DNA of 64,000 nucleotides from Bacillus sp. UNC41MFS5 (GTDB lineage: Bacteria > Bacillota > Bacilli > Bacillales_B > DSM-18226): positions 1,054,001 to 1,118,000 of the forward strand of contig NZ_KK366017.1 of NCBI RefSeq assembly GCF_000686805.1, given 5' to 3'. The position numbers and the translations under genes were made by a program. Below, piece by piece: positions 20,138 through 28,487 of this stretch (positions within the stretch are counted from its first letter, which is position 1; every line of letters starts with the position of its first letter). The notes below the pieces were generated by a model, which was not told the origin of the DNA, searched no databases, and saw nothing but the letters and a program-made list of their open reading frames with translations.

Positions 20138-21487
20138 TTAGCTTACATGAACTTTATTAGATTCATCTTTGGCATTGTTTTCATAGTGATAGGCATTTTT
20201 TATAGGTACCATTAATAGGGCGGCAGCTGCAATCAAACCAGGAATGGCAAAGGCGATAAAGTTTAATTGAATTGGTAAAGAAATTGATAGTAGGAATCCT
20301 CCTAAAAGGGGGCCGAGCATACCGCCGGTTCTGCCGACTCCTGAAGCCATCCCTAATGCTGTAGATCTGATAGATGGCGGATAGTACTGGGAAACATAGG
20401 CCTGAACAATATTTTGTGCACCAATGGTTGCAGCACCGGCAATGGCTACTAACAGATATATTACTAACGTATTTCCTCCCAATCCTAGAAGTGTCAAAGC
20501 CACGGCTCCTGAGGCATACATCGGAACAAGCATTTTTTTGGAACCGTATTTATCACAAAGTCGTCCAATTATAAGTGTCCCAATAATGGCTCCCCCTTGG
20601 AGGGCAATGAGAAAGCCTAAGCTTGAATTTAATCCATATCCTGCTTCCATCATCAATTTTGGAAGCCAAGTATTCAAACCATAAACCATCAATAGACAAC
20701 TGAAAAACGCTGTCCAAAACATAACCGTACTGAAGGCCCTATTCTCCTTAAATAATCCTATTATAGGGACCTTTGTTCCTTGTGTTTTTAAGTCTATAAC
20801 CTCATCATCTTGACTAAAATGCGATTCTGGGCTTACTTTAGCAAGGGTTGTAATCAATTTTTCTTTTTTCCCTGTACGGATAAGATAGCTGGCTGTTTCA
20901 GGCAGCTGTTTATACATGATAGGCAATAATAATAGAGGAAGGCCCGCAAACCAGAAGATTGATTCCCATCCGAATGTTGGCATTAAGAAGATCCCTATCA
21001 AAGGAGCAAGAATTCCACCAACAGAATAACCACATAATACGATACTTACAATCATACTTCTCATCGTTTTAGGAGCATAATCAGTTAATAGTGCGATAAC
21101 ATTCGGCATGATTCCTCCCAAACCTAAGCCAGCTAAGAAACGAAAGGTTGAGAAAGTAGTAGGGGTTTCGGCAAAGCCGCAAAGGAATGTAAATAAACTG
21201 AACAGTACTAATGTTATAGCAACCACGTTCTTTCTGCCAATTCGGTCAGCCAAAGTACCGAAAAAGATTGCCCCAAACATCATCCCAAATAACCCATAGG
21301 TCCCGATTGCTCCTGCTTCCACCGATGATAGATTCCATTTTTCTATCAAGGTGGGTAAAACCGTTCCATAGACAACCAGATCATAACCATCAAACAAGAT
21401 TATGAAAAAACTCCATAATAGTAACCCTAAATGAAAGCGGTTAAATTTGCTGTTTGCAATAACTTCGGTAGAATTAATCGTTGTCAT
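20138..21487 (-). CDS. AAHS-family aromatic acid:H+ symporter
   Basis: The 449-residue major facilitator has 12 membrane segments. The N-terminal motif D-G-Y-D-L-V-V-Y-G (about residues 33-41) is the signature of the PcaK/BenK/MhpT group, which imports benzoate, hydroxybenzoates or related acids with protons. Loop 2-3 carries G-T-L-A-D-R-I-G-R-K. The divergent flavin monooxygenase at 22251 could act on the imported compound. A cre-like site lies just upstream of the start codon. The exact substrate is unknown. Confidence 0.85.
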   Translation of the reverse strand: MTTINSTEVIANSKFNRFHLGLLLWSFFIILFDGYDLVVYGTVLPTLIEKWNLSSVEAGAIGTYGLFGMMFGAIFFGTLADRIGRKNVVAITLVLFSLFTFLCGFAETPTTFSTFRFLAGLGLGGIMPNVIALLTDYAPKTMRSMIVSIVLCGYSVGGILAPLIGIFLMPTFGWESIFWFAGLPLLLLPIMYKQLPETASYLIRTGKKEKLITTLAKVSPESHFSQDDEVIDLKTQGTKVPIIGLFKENRAFSTVMFWTAFFSCLLMVYGLNTWLPKLMMEAGYGLNSSLGFLIALQGGAIIGTLIIGRLCDKYGSKKMLVPMYASGAVALTLLGLGGNTLVIYLLVAIAGAATIGAQNIVQAYVSQYYPPSIRSTALGMASGVGRTGGMLGPLLGGFLLSISLPIQLNFIAFAIPGLIAAAALLMVPIKNAYHYENNAKDESNKVHVS

Positions 21488-21516
21488 TTTCTTATCCCCT
21501 TCAAAAATAAAATTAG

Positions 21517-21531
21517 ATGATAACGCTTACG
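21517..21531 (-). promoter_or_regulatory. Candidate cre site upstream of the aromatic-acid transporter
   Basis: ATGATAACGCTTACG matches WTGAAARCGYTTWWN at 13 of 15 positions, 30 bases upstream of the transporter start, a location suited to CcpA repression. Confidence 0.5.
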
Positions 21532-21702
21532 AAAATAGGAGAGAGTTCGCCTTTGTTATCGGTTAACACTAATTGCGATTTACATATAGTGAAATCTGTT
21601 CTCTATTTAGAAATTATAAACACTAGTGATTTCAATTTCAATAAAAGAATTATATTTTTCGGAATATTTATACTAAACAAGGAACATAGAACCATCAAAC
21701 AC

Positions 21703-21735
21703 ACAAAAAAAAGCGGGGATTTTCCCGCTTCTTTT
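21703..21735 (-). terminator. Minus-strand terminator without an adjacent gene
   Basis: Read on the minus strand, AAGCGGG, loop AAAATC, CCCGCTT is followed by eight T residues. No intact minus-strand gene ends here, so it probably belonged to a lost gene between 21740 and 22240. Confidence 0.6.
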
Positions 21736-21778
21736 TGTTGGGCGACAGCACGGTTGCCCTAGAACGAGCTTAGTTTGT

Positions 21779-21826
21779 TGTACTGATTTCGGACAATTGA
21801 ACAGTAGTGTAGCGATTTCGGACAAA
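21779..21826. repeat. Two 18-base direct repeats resembling an IS end
   Basis: TACTGATTTCGGACAATT (21781-21798) and TAGCGATTTCGGACAAAA (21810-21827) share GATTTCGGACAA. Closely spaced repeats of this kind are found at the ends of IS21-type elements. No transposase is present, so this may be the end left by a deleted element. Confidence 0.4.
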
Positions 21827-21985
21827 AATCTTGGGGAAATTAAATGATTATTTTTCTGAATGTTGTAAAGGATAGCGTTTTCGATATTGGCATGCTTCTT
21901 GCGAGATTAGTAATTAAAGGCGGAAGCGGTGGTTGGACCCGTGCAGTAGCAATTATCGATTAAAGCGACTAATTATTGCTATGGG

Positions 21986-22126
21986 AATTTTCATTTAATA
22001 AAAAATAGGTTCCCCATTGCTAGGACCAATAAAGAGGGGATGAAGAAGAATATCCTCAAGGAAACATCACCGGTAAAAGTGTTACGTGATATTTCGGAAG
22101 ATTCTGGAATTACAACCTCTGTATAA
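21986..22126 (+). pseudogene. Short open frame, possible C-terminal gene fragment
   Basis: A frame without recognised start runs to TAA 22124-22126 and ends with G-M-K-K-N-I-L-K-E-T-S-P-V, then K-V-L-R-D-I-S-E-D-S-G-I-T-T-S-V. The last part resembles the end of helices in substrate-binding proteins, but I cannot assign it. An ATG at 22040 has AGAGGGG immediately adjacent, too close for normal initiation. The rest of 21830-22250 contains no gene. Confidence 0.3.
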
Positions 22127-22250
22127 AGATCACATATAGGACAATCAATATTTGTAGAGTGAGTTTTTATAAAACTTACTCTATTTTTATTGATATGCAA
22201 GAAAACTATTGTAAAATTAAGAAAAGTGAAATTTACTTGGAGAAATTCAA

Positions 22251-23513
22251 TTGACTAACATGAAATCAGCAATAATTGTTGGTGGTGGAATTGGCGGGCT
22301 TGTGACTGCCCTTAAACTTCACCGCGTTGGCGTGTCAGTGCGTGTATTTGAAAGTGTTGAAACTATTAGAGCACTTGGAGTTGGGATTAATCTGTTGCCC
22401 CATGCTGTTAGAGTTCTCACAGAATTAGGATTAGCAAATGAACTCGAACAAACGGGTTTGCCTACGGCAGAACTCATTTATGTAAATAAATTTGGCAAAA
22501 AAATATGGCAGGAGCCAAGAGGAATGAACGCAGGATACCGCTGGCCACAGTACTCAATCCATCGCGGACGCTTACAAATGCTTCTCTTAAAGGCAGTAAA
22601 AGAACAATTGGGAGAAAACGCAGTGTTAACTGGTCATCATTTGATTTCTTTTCAAACGGTAGGTAACAAAGTCGAGGCCAACTTTGAAAATCGCAAAACT
22701 GGAGTGCACGAGGGCTCTTACACTGCAGATGTGTTGATTGCGGCAGACGGAATCCATTCTGCCGTTCGGAAATTCTATTATCCAAATGAAGGGCTCCCTA
22801 AATTCAGCGGGCGGATTTTATGGCGGGGCCTAACTGAATCTTCTTCATTCTTAACAGGGAAATCGATGATTATGGCTGGCTATCAGGATCAAAAGTTTGT
22901 TGCCTATCCAGTTTGCCCTGAAACTGCTGCAAATGGAAAATCCCTTGTAAACTGGATTGCTGAGTTAACTGTAAGTGATGAAATGCCGTCACGTGCAGAT
23001 TGGAACCGTAAAATCGACAAGAATAAATTTGCTCCTGCCTTTAAATCGTGGGATTTTGATTGGCTTTATATTCCGAAGTTAATTGAGGAAACTGACGATG
23101 TTTTTGAATTTCCAATGGTCGATCGCGATCCGCTTCCGCAATGGACCTTTGGCCGGATAACATTACTTGGAGATGCAGCACATCCCATGTATCCGATTGG
23201 TTCAAATGGTGCTTCTCAAGCAATTCTTGATGCAGATGCTTTAGGGAAAGCAATCGTTGAACAACCTACTCTTGAACAGGCTTTAAAGGTATATGAAGCT
23301 GAAAGGTTAGAGGCAACAGCTAGCATCGTGTTGGCTAATCGAAAAAATGGTCCAGAGGTCGTTATGCAAATCGTGGAAGACCGTGCACCCAACGGCTTTG
23401 AAAAATTAGAGGAAGTAATCTCCCAAAAAGAATTAGAGATAATCTCTAATAAGTATAAACAAATCGCTGGATTCGATCGTGAAAAATTGAACCGATTAAA
23501 AGAGGTTCAATAA
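22251..23513 (+). CDS. FAD-dependent aromatic monooxygenase (PhzS-like)
   Basis: The 420-residue group A flavoprotein has GxGxxG-type FAD binding at the N-terminus (V-G-G-G-I-G-G-L), the DG motif A-A-D-G-I-H-S-A-V-R near residue 170, and G-D-A-A-H-P-M-Y-P-I-G-S-N-G near residue 310. The last suits FAD-ribityl contact. Overall it fits the flavin-dependent hydroxylases related to PhzS and salicylate hydroxylase. These hydroxylate or decarboxylatively hydroxylate aromatic acids with NAD(P)H and oxygen. TTG 22251 is preferred because GGAG lies 8 bases upstream; ATG 22260 is possible. The divergent aromatic-acid transporter supports a role in aromatic catabolism. Confidence 0.8.
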   Translation: MTNMKSAIIVGGGIGGLVTALKLHRVGVSVRVFESVETIRALGVGINLLPHAVRVLTELGLANELEQTGLPTAELIYVNKFGKKIWQEPRGMNAGYRWPQYSIHRGRLQMLLLKAVKEQLGENAVLTGHHLISFQTVGNKVEANFENRKTGVHEGSYTADVLIAADGIHSAVRKFYYPNEGLPKFSGRILWRGLTESSSFLTGKSMIMAGYQDQKFVAYPVCPETAANGKSLVNWIAELTVSDEMPSRADWNRKIDKNKFAPAFKSWDFDWLYIPKLIEETDDVFEFPMVDRDPLPQWTFGRITLLGDAAHPMYPIGSNGASQAILDADALGKAIVEQPTLEQALKVYEAERLEATASIVLANRKNGPEVVMQIVEDRAPNGFEKLEEVISQKELEIISNKYKQIAGFDREKLNRLKEVQ

Positions 23514-23809
23514 TGGTAGAACATATTGTCTTAATAAAACTTTTACCAAAAGCAACGGTGGAACAAAAAGAGGAACTGATACGCCGGACTTTACTATTAA
23601 AAAATATAATACCCGGCATTTTGGATATCCAGCAAGGCATCAATTTTTCAGATAGAAACAAAGGATATGAAATAGGATTAACCGTTCGCTTCAAGGACAG
23701 GGCCTCGCTAGAAAACTATGGCCCTCATCCTGCCCATCAGGAGATTTTTACCTATTTGAAGGAAATAGGATTGGAAGACATTATCATAGTTGATTTTGAT
23801 GTGAAATAA
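23513..23809 (+). CDS. Dabb (stress-responsive alpha/beta barrel) domain protein
   Basis: The 98-residue single-domain protein begins M-V-E-H-I-V-L-I-K-L and has the Dabb pattern: a central helix, the motif G-Y-E-I-G-L-T-V-R-F, and H-P-A-H-Q-E. These ferredoxin-like dimers often accompany oxygenases or decarboxylases. The start overlaps the monooxygenase stop by one base (TAATG), so the two genes are coupled and probably act together, perhaps on an unstable oxidation product. Confidence 0.85.
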   Translation: MVEHIVLIKLLPKATVEQKEELIRRTLLLKNIIPGILDIQQGINFSDRNKGYEIGLTVRFKDRASLENYGPHPAHQEIFTYLKEIGLEDIIIVDFDVK

Positions 23810-23840
23810 TTTAATTATAGTGAAACGCTTTAGAAAATTG

Positions 23841-23873
23841 ACCTGTCTCCTATTGGGGACAGGTTTTTATTTT
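23841..23873 (+). terminator. Terminator of the monooxygenase/Dabb operon
   Basis: ACCTGTCTCC, loop TATT, GGGGACAGG followed by TTTTTATTTT, 32 bases after the Dabb stop. Confidence 0.85.
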
Positions 23874-23884
23874 CTTTTTACAAC

Positions 23885-23935
23885 TTAAGAATCTGAATGT
23901 TCTTTCTTATATTGTAATGGTGTATACCCTGAGGA
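23885..23935 (-). pseudogene. C-terminal remnant of an AraC-family regulator
   Basis: On the minus strand the frame reads S-S-G-Y-T-P-L-Q-Y-K-K-E-H-S-D-S before a stop at 23885. G-x-T-P-x-Q-Y-R/K-K is the typical end of the AraC/XylS DNA-binding domain. Nothing upstream continues the protein, so only about 16 codons survive. Confidence 0.6.
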
Positions 23936-24358
23936 TTATTTAGAAACTCTACTAAATTAATTTTACTTTTCGTCGTGGCGTTAGGAAAAGGTAAATAAGA
24001 ACAGTCCCTAAAATGAAGGACTTCTAAGTACCCTTATCCTTGAAAAAAATGAATAATTAGTTATCGGCTAATAATTTTATTATAAATAAAGAATGAAAAA
24101 AGAAGGATTACAGCATTTTATACTGTAGCCTTATTTGCACTTAATATTGTACTATTATAAATTCCTTTTATTTCCTAAATTTATATATGTATGAATGAGT
24201 TTCAAGAAGATTTATTAAATACTAGTTTACCTGTTTGATGTTTTAGAAACTTATGTTTAGGAAATGAACCGTTGCGCATTTGTTACATGAATCTAATATT
24301 GTTTTAATTTATTGATATAATAACAAAAAAAATAAATTATTTTAATTTTAAAAAAATA
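23936..24358. other. AT-rich non-coding stretch
   Basis: No gene was recognised. An imperfect hairpin AAGGATTACAG / CTGTAGCCTT lies at about 24112-24143. The stretch separates the regulator remnant from the hydroxyacid cluster and is probably decayed DNA plus the cluster's upstream region. Confidence 0.4.
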
Positions 24359-24414
24359 TTGAAAAGTTAAAATAAATATTTTATACTTGGGTCAAATATT
24401 AGCGAAACGTTTAG
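24359..24414 (+). promoter_or_regulatory. Promoter and LacI-type operator of the catabolic cluster
   Basis: -35 TTGAAA (24359-24364), a 17-base spacer and -10 TATACT (24382-24387). CGAAACGTTTAG at 24403-24414, just past the expected start of transcription, matches 11 of 12 bases of the palindrome CTAAACGTTTAG found before the LacI-type gene at 25299. Repressor binding there would block initiation. Confidence 0.75.
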
Positions 24415-24431
24415 ATGAAAGGGAGTTGTTA

Positions 24432-25277
24432 ATGAAAAATCCAAAAATTGCTGTAATTGGGGCAGGCTTAATGGGGACTGGAATTACCCAAGTAATTCTG
24501 GAAGCTGGATTCCATGTTTCATTGGTAGATGTAAGCGCTGTCCAGTTGGAAAATAGTAAAGGCAAAATATACTCATTATTAAATCGAAAAGTGGAAAAGG
24601 GCGAAATTGATAAGGAATATGTAAATAGCTGCATTGAGAGATTTACTACTTGCATTAATTTTGAAAGCGTTACCGAAGCTGAATTTGTAATAGAAGCTGT
24701 TCCTGAAAGATTAGAGTTAAAAAAAGAGGTATTTAAAAAAATAGACGAAGTGATCAATCCGAATGCGGTTCTCATTTCAAATACTTCCGGATTATCGATT
24801 TCAGATATAGCTTCAGTGACCAAACGGCCAGAACAAGTAATAGGAATGCATTTTTTCTTCCCGGTTCCTAAAATGGGGCTAGTAGAAATAATCAGAGGAG
24901 TTCTTACTTCCGATTTTGTATATGAAAAAGTAAAAAAACTTTCAGAACAAATTGGTAAGACGGCAGTTGAAGCCCCGAATTATCCAGGCTTTATAGTCAA
25001 TCGTGTTCTGGTCCCTATGATTAATGAGGCAATTTACTGCGTAATGGAAGGGGCTAAACCTGAAGATGTAGATGCTGCCATGAAACTTGGAGCAAATCAT
25101 CCTATGGGACCCATTCAATTAGCAGACTTTGTGGGATTAGATACTTTACTAGCAACGATGCAGGGTTTATATGAAGGATTCCGTGATTCCAAATACCGTC
25201 CTTGCCCATTGCTGATTAACTTAGTGGAAGGCGGGCAGTTGGGTCGAAAGACAGGGAGGGGTTTTTATACATATTAA
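24432..25277 (+). CDS. 3-hydroxyacyl-CoA (3-hydroxybutyryl-CoA) dehydrogenase
   Basis: The 281-residue length matches short-chain Hbd/MmgB/PaaH enzymes. The N-terminal Rossmann fold has G-A-G-L-M-G-T-G-I. The catalytic region contains S-N-T-S-G-L, H-F-F-F-P-V and E-I-I-R-G, and the C-terminal dimerisation domain has G-F-I-V-N-R-V and G-P-I-Q-L-A-D-F-V-G-L-D. It oxidises (S)-3-hydroxyacyl-CoA to 3-oxoacyl-CoA with NAD. ATG 24432 has GGGAG six bases upstream; a longer in-frame start runs through the operator and is unlikely. It is the first gene of the cluster and precedes its regulator. Confidence 0.9.
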   Translation: MKNPKIAVIGAGLMGTGITQVILEAGFHVSLVDVSAVQLENSKGKIYSLLNRKVEKGEIDKEYVNSCIERFTTCINFESVTEAEFVIEAVPERLELKKEVFKKIDEVINPNAVLISNTSGLSISDIASVTKRPEQVIGMHFFFPVPKMGLVEIIRGVLTSDFVYEKVKKLSEQIGKTAVEAPNYPGFIVNRVLVPMINEAIYCVMEGAKPEDVDAAMKLGANHPMGPIQLADFVGLDTLLATMQGLYEGFRDSKYRPCPLLINLVEGGQLGRKTGRGFYTY

Positions 25278-25298
25278 TAAAATTTTTTGAAAGTACAT

Positions 25299-25322
25299 CT
25301 AAACGTTTAGTTAAACGATTAG
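25299..25322 (+). promoter_or_regulatory. Tandem LacI-type operators before the regulator gene
   Basis: CTAAACGTTTAG (25299-25310) is a perfect 12-base palindrome. The adjoining TTAAACGATTAG (25311-25322) matches it at 10 of 12 bases. They lie between the dehydrogenase stop and the regulator start, indicating autoregulation. Confidence 0.75.
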
Positions 25323-25338
25323 ATGGGAGGGACATTAG

Positions 25339-26367
25339 ATGGCGACTATGAAGGATATCTCTAAGAAAGCAAATGTTTCGATAGCTACAGTATCCGCTGT
25401 GGTCAATCAATCGACTTATGTAAGTCCTGAACTAACTGAGAGAGTAAACAGAGCAATTGAAGAATTGAATTACAGGCCAAATGCTATCGCGCGAAGCCTA
25501 AAAATGAAAAGTACAAATACGGTTGGGGTGATCCTTTCCGATATTCTGAATCCATATTACCCCGCTATCGTAAAGGGTATGGATGATGTGGCTATTAAGA
25601 ATAACTTTAGTGTCATCCTTTGTAATACTTCAAATGATAAAAGCCGCTTCCTGTCCTATTTAGATTTAATGGTAGATAAACGGGTAGATGGCCTTATTTT
25701 AGCTAATATTTCAAATCAGGAGGAATTACAGGAGGTTGAGAAAAGAAATCTTAATTTCGTTTTAGTAAATCGGAGACCGCCTGGATATAACACAAGCTAT
25801 GTAGGTGTGAATAATCATCTAGCTATAGAATTAGCAGTTAATCATCTCGCATCTCTTGGATATAAACGGATTGCTTTTATTGGTGGAAACTCTGATCTTT
25901 CAACTTCTAAGGAAAGATTACAGGGTTTTGTACAAGGTATGATGCAAAACGGTTTACAGGTGACTAATAATCTAATTTTTGAAGGGGAGTATACGCAAGA
26001 ATCAGGATATGCAAGTGTCATAAAAATGTTGAAGCAATTGAAGGAGTTACCGGAGGCAATCTGTGCAGCAAGTGATTTAATTGCATTTGGGATTATTAAG
26101 GCATTAAGAGAAAAAGGCATCCGAGTTCCTGAAGATATCGCTGTAATTGGTAATGATAACAATAATTTTTCAGAAGACTTTCTTGTTCCGCTATCAACAG
26201 TTAACCATCCTACCTATGAAATGGGCAAACTAGGAATGGGACTTTTGTTGCAGAGAGTCAATGAAGGAGAAAATCATTTCCCAAAACAAGTTATATTAAC
26301 TCCATCTCTTATTATAAGAGAAAGTTGTAATACTTTTTCGAAGAAGAATCATCAGACTATAAGTTAA
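25339..26367 (+). CDS. LacI/GalR-family regulator of the catabolic cluster
   Basis: The 342-residue protein begins M-A-T-M-K-D-I-S-K-K-A-N-V-S-I-A-T-V-S, the usual LacI helix-turn-helix, followed by the hinge helix Y-R-P-N-A-I-A-R-S-L. A type I periplasmic-binding effector domain (G-V-I-L-S-D-I-L-N-P-Y-Y) runs to the end. It is placed as second gene of the cluster and flanked by CTAAACGTTTAG-type sites, so it most likely represses the cluster until an inducer binds. The inducer is unknown and need not be a sugar. GGGAGG precedes the ATG. Confidence 0.9.
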   Translation: MATMKDISKKANVSIATVSAVVNQSTYVSPELTERVNRAIEELNYRPNAIARSLKMKSTNTVGVILSDILNPYYPAIVKGMDDVAIKNNFSVILCNTSNDKSRFLSYLDLMVDKRVDGLILANISNQEELQEVEKRNLNFVLVNRRPPGYNTSYVGVNNHLAIELAVNHLASLGYKRIAFIGGNSDLSTSKERLQGFVQGMMQNGLQVTNNLIFEGEYTQESGYASVIKMLKQLKELPEAICAASDLIAFGIIKALREKGIRVPEDIAVIGNDNNNFSEDFLVPLSTVNHPTYEMGKLGMGLLLQRVNEGENHFPKQVILTPSLIIRESCNTFSKKNHQTIS

Positions 26368-26416
26368 CCTTGTAAGAAAAACATAAAAATACACATGATT
26401 AAAGGAGGAGAAAAGA

Positions 26417-27598
26417 ATGAAAGAAGTTGTAATCGTGGGCAGTGCTCGTACAGCAATCGGCACCATGGGGGGTGCTTTAAAAGATATCCATGCAGCAGAC
26501 TTAGGGGCTATAGCGATAAAAGAAGCTTTGAAAAGATCAAATGTCAGTCCTGAGTTGGTTGAAGATGTAATTGTCGGCTGCGTAGGACAGGTAGCCGAAA
26601 GTGCCTTTATCGGAAGGATGTGTGCTTTACGAGCAGGAATTCCAGCACAAAGTAATGCGTATACAGTCAATCGACTATGTGGCTCAGGGCTGCAAGCCAT
26701 TAATACGGCGGCTCAAGCAATTCGATCAGGAGAAAATGAAATTATCGTTGCTGCTGGAACAGAGAACATGAATCTTCTACCATATTATGTTCGCAAAGGA
26801 AGGTATGGGTACCGTTTTGGCCATGCACAATTGGAAGACGGACTGCTTACCGCATTAACGGATCCTTTTGGAAATTATCCGATGGGAGTTACAGCAGAAA
26901 AAGTCAGCGAACGATTTAAAATAACTCGTGAAGAGCAGGATCAATTTGCATTCGAGAGCCAGGAGAAAGCAGCAGCAGCAATTGAGTCTGGAAAATTTAA
27001 AGATGAAATTGTGCCGGTTGAAATACCCCAACGAAGAGGAGAACCAAAATTCTTCGATACTGATGAACATCCACGAAAGACTACCTATGAAAAATTGTCA
27101 TCTCTAAAACCAGCTTTCCAGGAAAAAGGAACAGTTACAGCTGGGAATTCCTCAGGTATTAATGATGGAGCTGCTGCTGTCGTAATGATGAGCGCAGAAA
27201 AGGCGAAAGAACTCGGATTAACCCCCCTTGCATTTGTTAGGGAACAGGCAGTAGCCGGTGTTGAGCCAGAAATTATGGGATTTGCCCCAGCTCCAGCAGT
27301 TAAAAAAGTTCTCCAAAAATCAGGCTTAACCCTAGATGATATTGATTTATTAGAAATTAATGAAGCCTTTGCAGCTCAGGCAGTCGCGGTCATTAAAGAC
27401 TTAGAGGTAGATCCTCTAAAAGTTAACGTCAATGGTGGAGCAATAGCTCTTGGCCATCCGATTGGTGCATCAGGATGTATTTTAACAGTTAAACTGCTAA
27501 ATGAAATGAAGCGTAAAGGATCGAAATACGGGATCGTCACCATGTGTATAGGTGGAGGTCAGGGTATCGCAACTATTTTTGAAAGTTACTCAAAATAG
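26417..27598 (+). CDS. Acetyl-CoA acetyltransferase (thiolase)
   Basis: The 393-residue length is standard for thiolase II. The nucleophile is Cys88 in [10 protein letters not shown]. The catalytic His347 lies in G-H-P-I-G-A-S-G and Cys377 in C-I-G-G-G-Q-G. The enzyme cleaves acetoacetyl-CoA or 3-oxoacyl-CoA with CoA, or condenses two acetyl-CoA. AAAGGAGGAG lies directly upstream of the ATG. Together with the dehydrogenase at 24432 it completes the last two beta-oxidation steps. Confidence 0.9.
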   Translation: MKEVVIVGSARTAIGTMGGALKDIHAADLGAIAIKEALKRSNVSPELVEDVIVGCVGQVAESAFIGRMCALRAGIPAQSNAYTVNRLCGSGLQAINTAAQAIRSGENEIIVAAGTENMNLLPYYVRKGRYGYRFGHAQLEDGLLTALTDPFGNYPMGVTAEKVSERFKITREEQDQFAFESQEKAAAAIESGKFKDEIVPVEIPQRRGEPKFFDTDEHPRKTTYEKLSSLKPAFQEKGTVTAGNSSGINDGAAAVVMMSAEKAKELGLTPLAFVREQAVAGVEPEIMGFAPAPAVKKVLQKSGLTLDDIDLLEINEAFAAQAVAVIKDLEVDPLKVNVNGGAIALGHPIGASGCILTVKLLNEMKRKGSKYGIVTMCIGGGQGIATIFESYSK

Positions 27599-27649
27599 AT
27601 TAGTTGACCAAGTTACGACCATTTATCACTATTGCAAAGTTGAGTAAGT

Positions 27650-27695
27650 TTTTACTAGAAGGGAAAAGTTTTCTTAAGATTCTCTCCTAGTAAAA
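27650..27695 (+). other. Hairpin between thiolase and SDR genes
   Basis: TTTTACTAG (27650-27658) and CTAGTAAAA (27687-27695) are a perfect 9-base inverted repeat, partly extended by GGGA/TCTC. No T-run follows, so it is more likely an RNA stability or processing element, or a protein site, than a terminator. Confidence 0.45.
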
Positions 27696-27746
27696 CAGTC
27701 TCGATTTCTAAAATGAAAATTATCAAACTAGGAGGAGTGAAACATT

Positions 27747-28487
27747 TTGATCGATTTAACAGGGAAATCAGCGATTGTAACAGGATCAGGGAGAGGCATT
27801 GGAAAAGGTATTGCCACCAAATTAGCCGAATTGGGTGCATCTGTTACCATTTGCGATATCAGTGAAGAAATAGCTTCAGAAACTGCTAATGAACTTAGTG
27901 AAAAAGGGTTGGATGTCGATTTCTATACGCTTAATGTAGCTGATACCGAAGACGCCCGTGAATTTATTGCGAAGGTAATAGAAAAAAGAGGCAAACTCGA
28001 CATCCTTGTGAACAACGCAGGAATCAACCGAGACGGAGTACTTCATAAAATGGAGAGGAAACAATGGGATGACGTTATTTCAGTAAATTTGACAGGGACC
28101 TTTAACATGATGCAGCCGGCCAGTATACATATGAGAGAGCAAAACTCCGGCCGGATTATCAACATTGCTTCTGCTAGCTGGCTAGGTAACTTTGGACAAG
28201 CGAATTATGCAGCTTCAAAAGCAGGTGTTGTTGGACTAACAAAGACAGCTGCCCGTGAGCTTGGTAAATATGATGTCACCGTCAATGCGATTTGCCCTGG
28301 ATTCATTGATACGGATATGACCAGAGGTGTTCCAGAAAAGGTATGGGATATTATGGTTTCCAAAATCGCAATGGGACGTGCCGGAAAGCCTGAAGATGTT
28401 GCAAATACAATTGCCTTCCTTGCCTCAGATGCGGCTTCCTATATTACAGGAGAAGTGATCAATGTTGGAGGTGGTATGGTACTTTGA
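27747..28487 (+). CDS. SDR-family 3-oxoacyl reductase (FabG/PhaB-like)
   Basis: The 246-residue classical short-chain dehydrogenase has a cofactor loop G-S-G-R-G-I-G-K-G at residues 11-19, N-N-A-G-I near residue 90, and the catalytic set Ser142, Tyr154, Lys158 in Y-A-A-S-K. It ends with the usual I-T-G-E-V-I-N-V-G-G-G. It could reduce acetoacetyl-CoA to (R)-3-hydroxybutyryl-CoA or oxidise the reverse, linking (R)-hydroxyacids (for example from PHB) to thiolase; a FabG-like role is also possible. The start is TTG after AGGAGGAG. It overlaps the next gene by four bases. Confidence 0.85.
   Translation: MIDLTGKSAIVTGSGRGIGKGIATKLAELGASVTICDISEEIASETANELSEKGLDVDFYTLNVADTEDAREFIAKVIEKRGKLDILVNNAGINRDGVLHKMERKQWDDVISVNLTGTFNMMQPASIHMREQNSGRIINIASASWLGNFGQANYAASKAGVVGLTKTAARELGKYDVTVNAICPGFIDTDMTRGVPEKVWDIMVSKIAMGRAGKPEDVANTIAFLASDAASYITGEVINVGGGMVL

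Noticed and set aside
21517..21762. 81-codon plus-strand open frame
   Set aside because: It runs through a terminator hairpin and the promoter region of the minus-strand transporter, with no ribosome site.
23818..23834. cre-like GTGAAACGCTTTAG after the Dabb gene
   Set aside because: Spacing between the TG and CG positions does not fit the cre consensus, and it lies downstream of the operon.
24661..24675. Intragenic cre-like TTGAAAGCGTTACCG in the dehydrogenase gene
   Set aside because: Matches the left half of cre but not the right; kept out of the features because coding constraints explain it.
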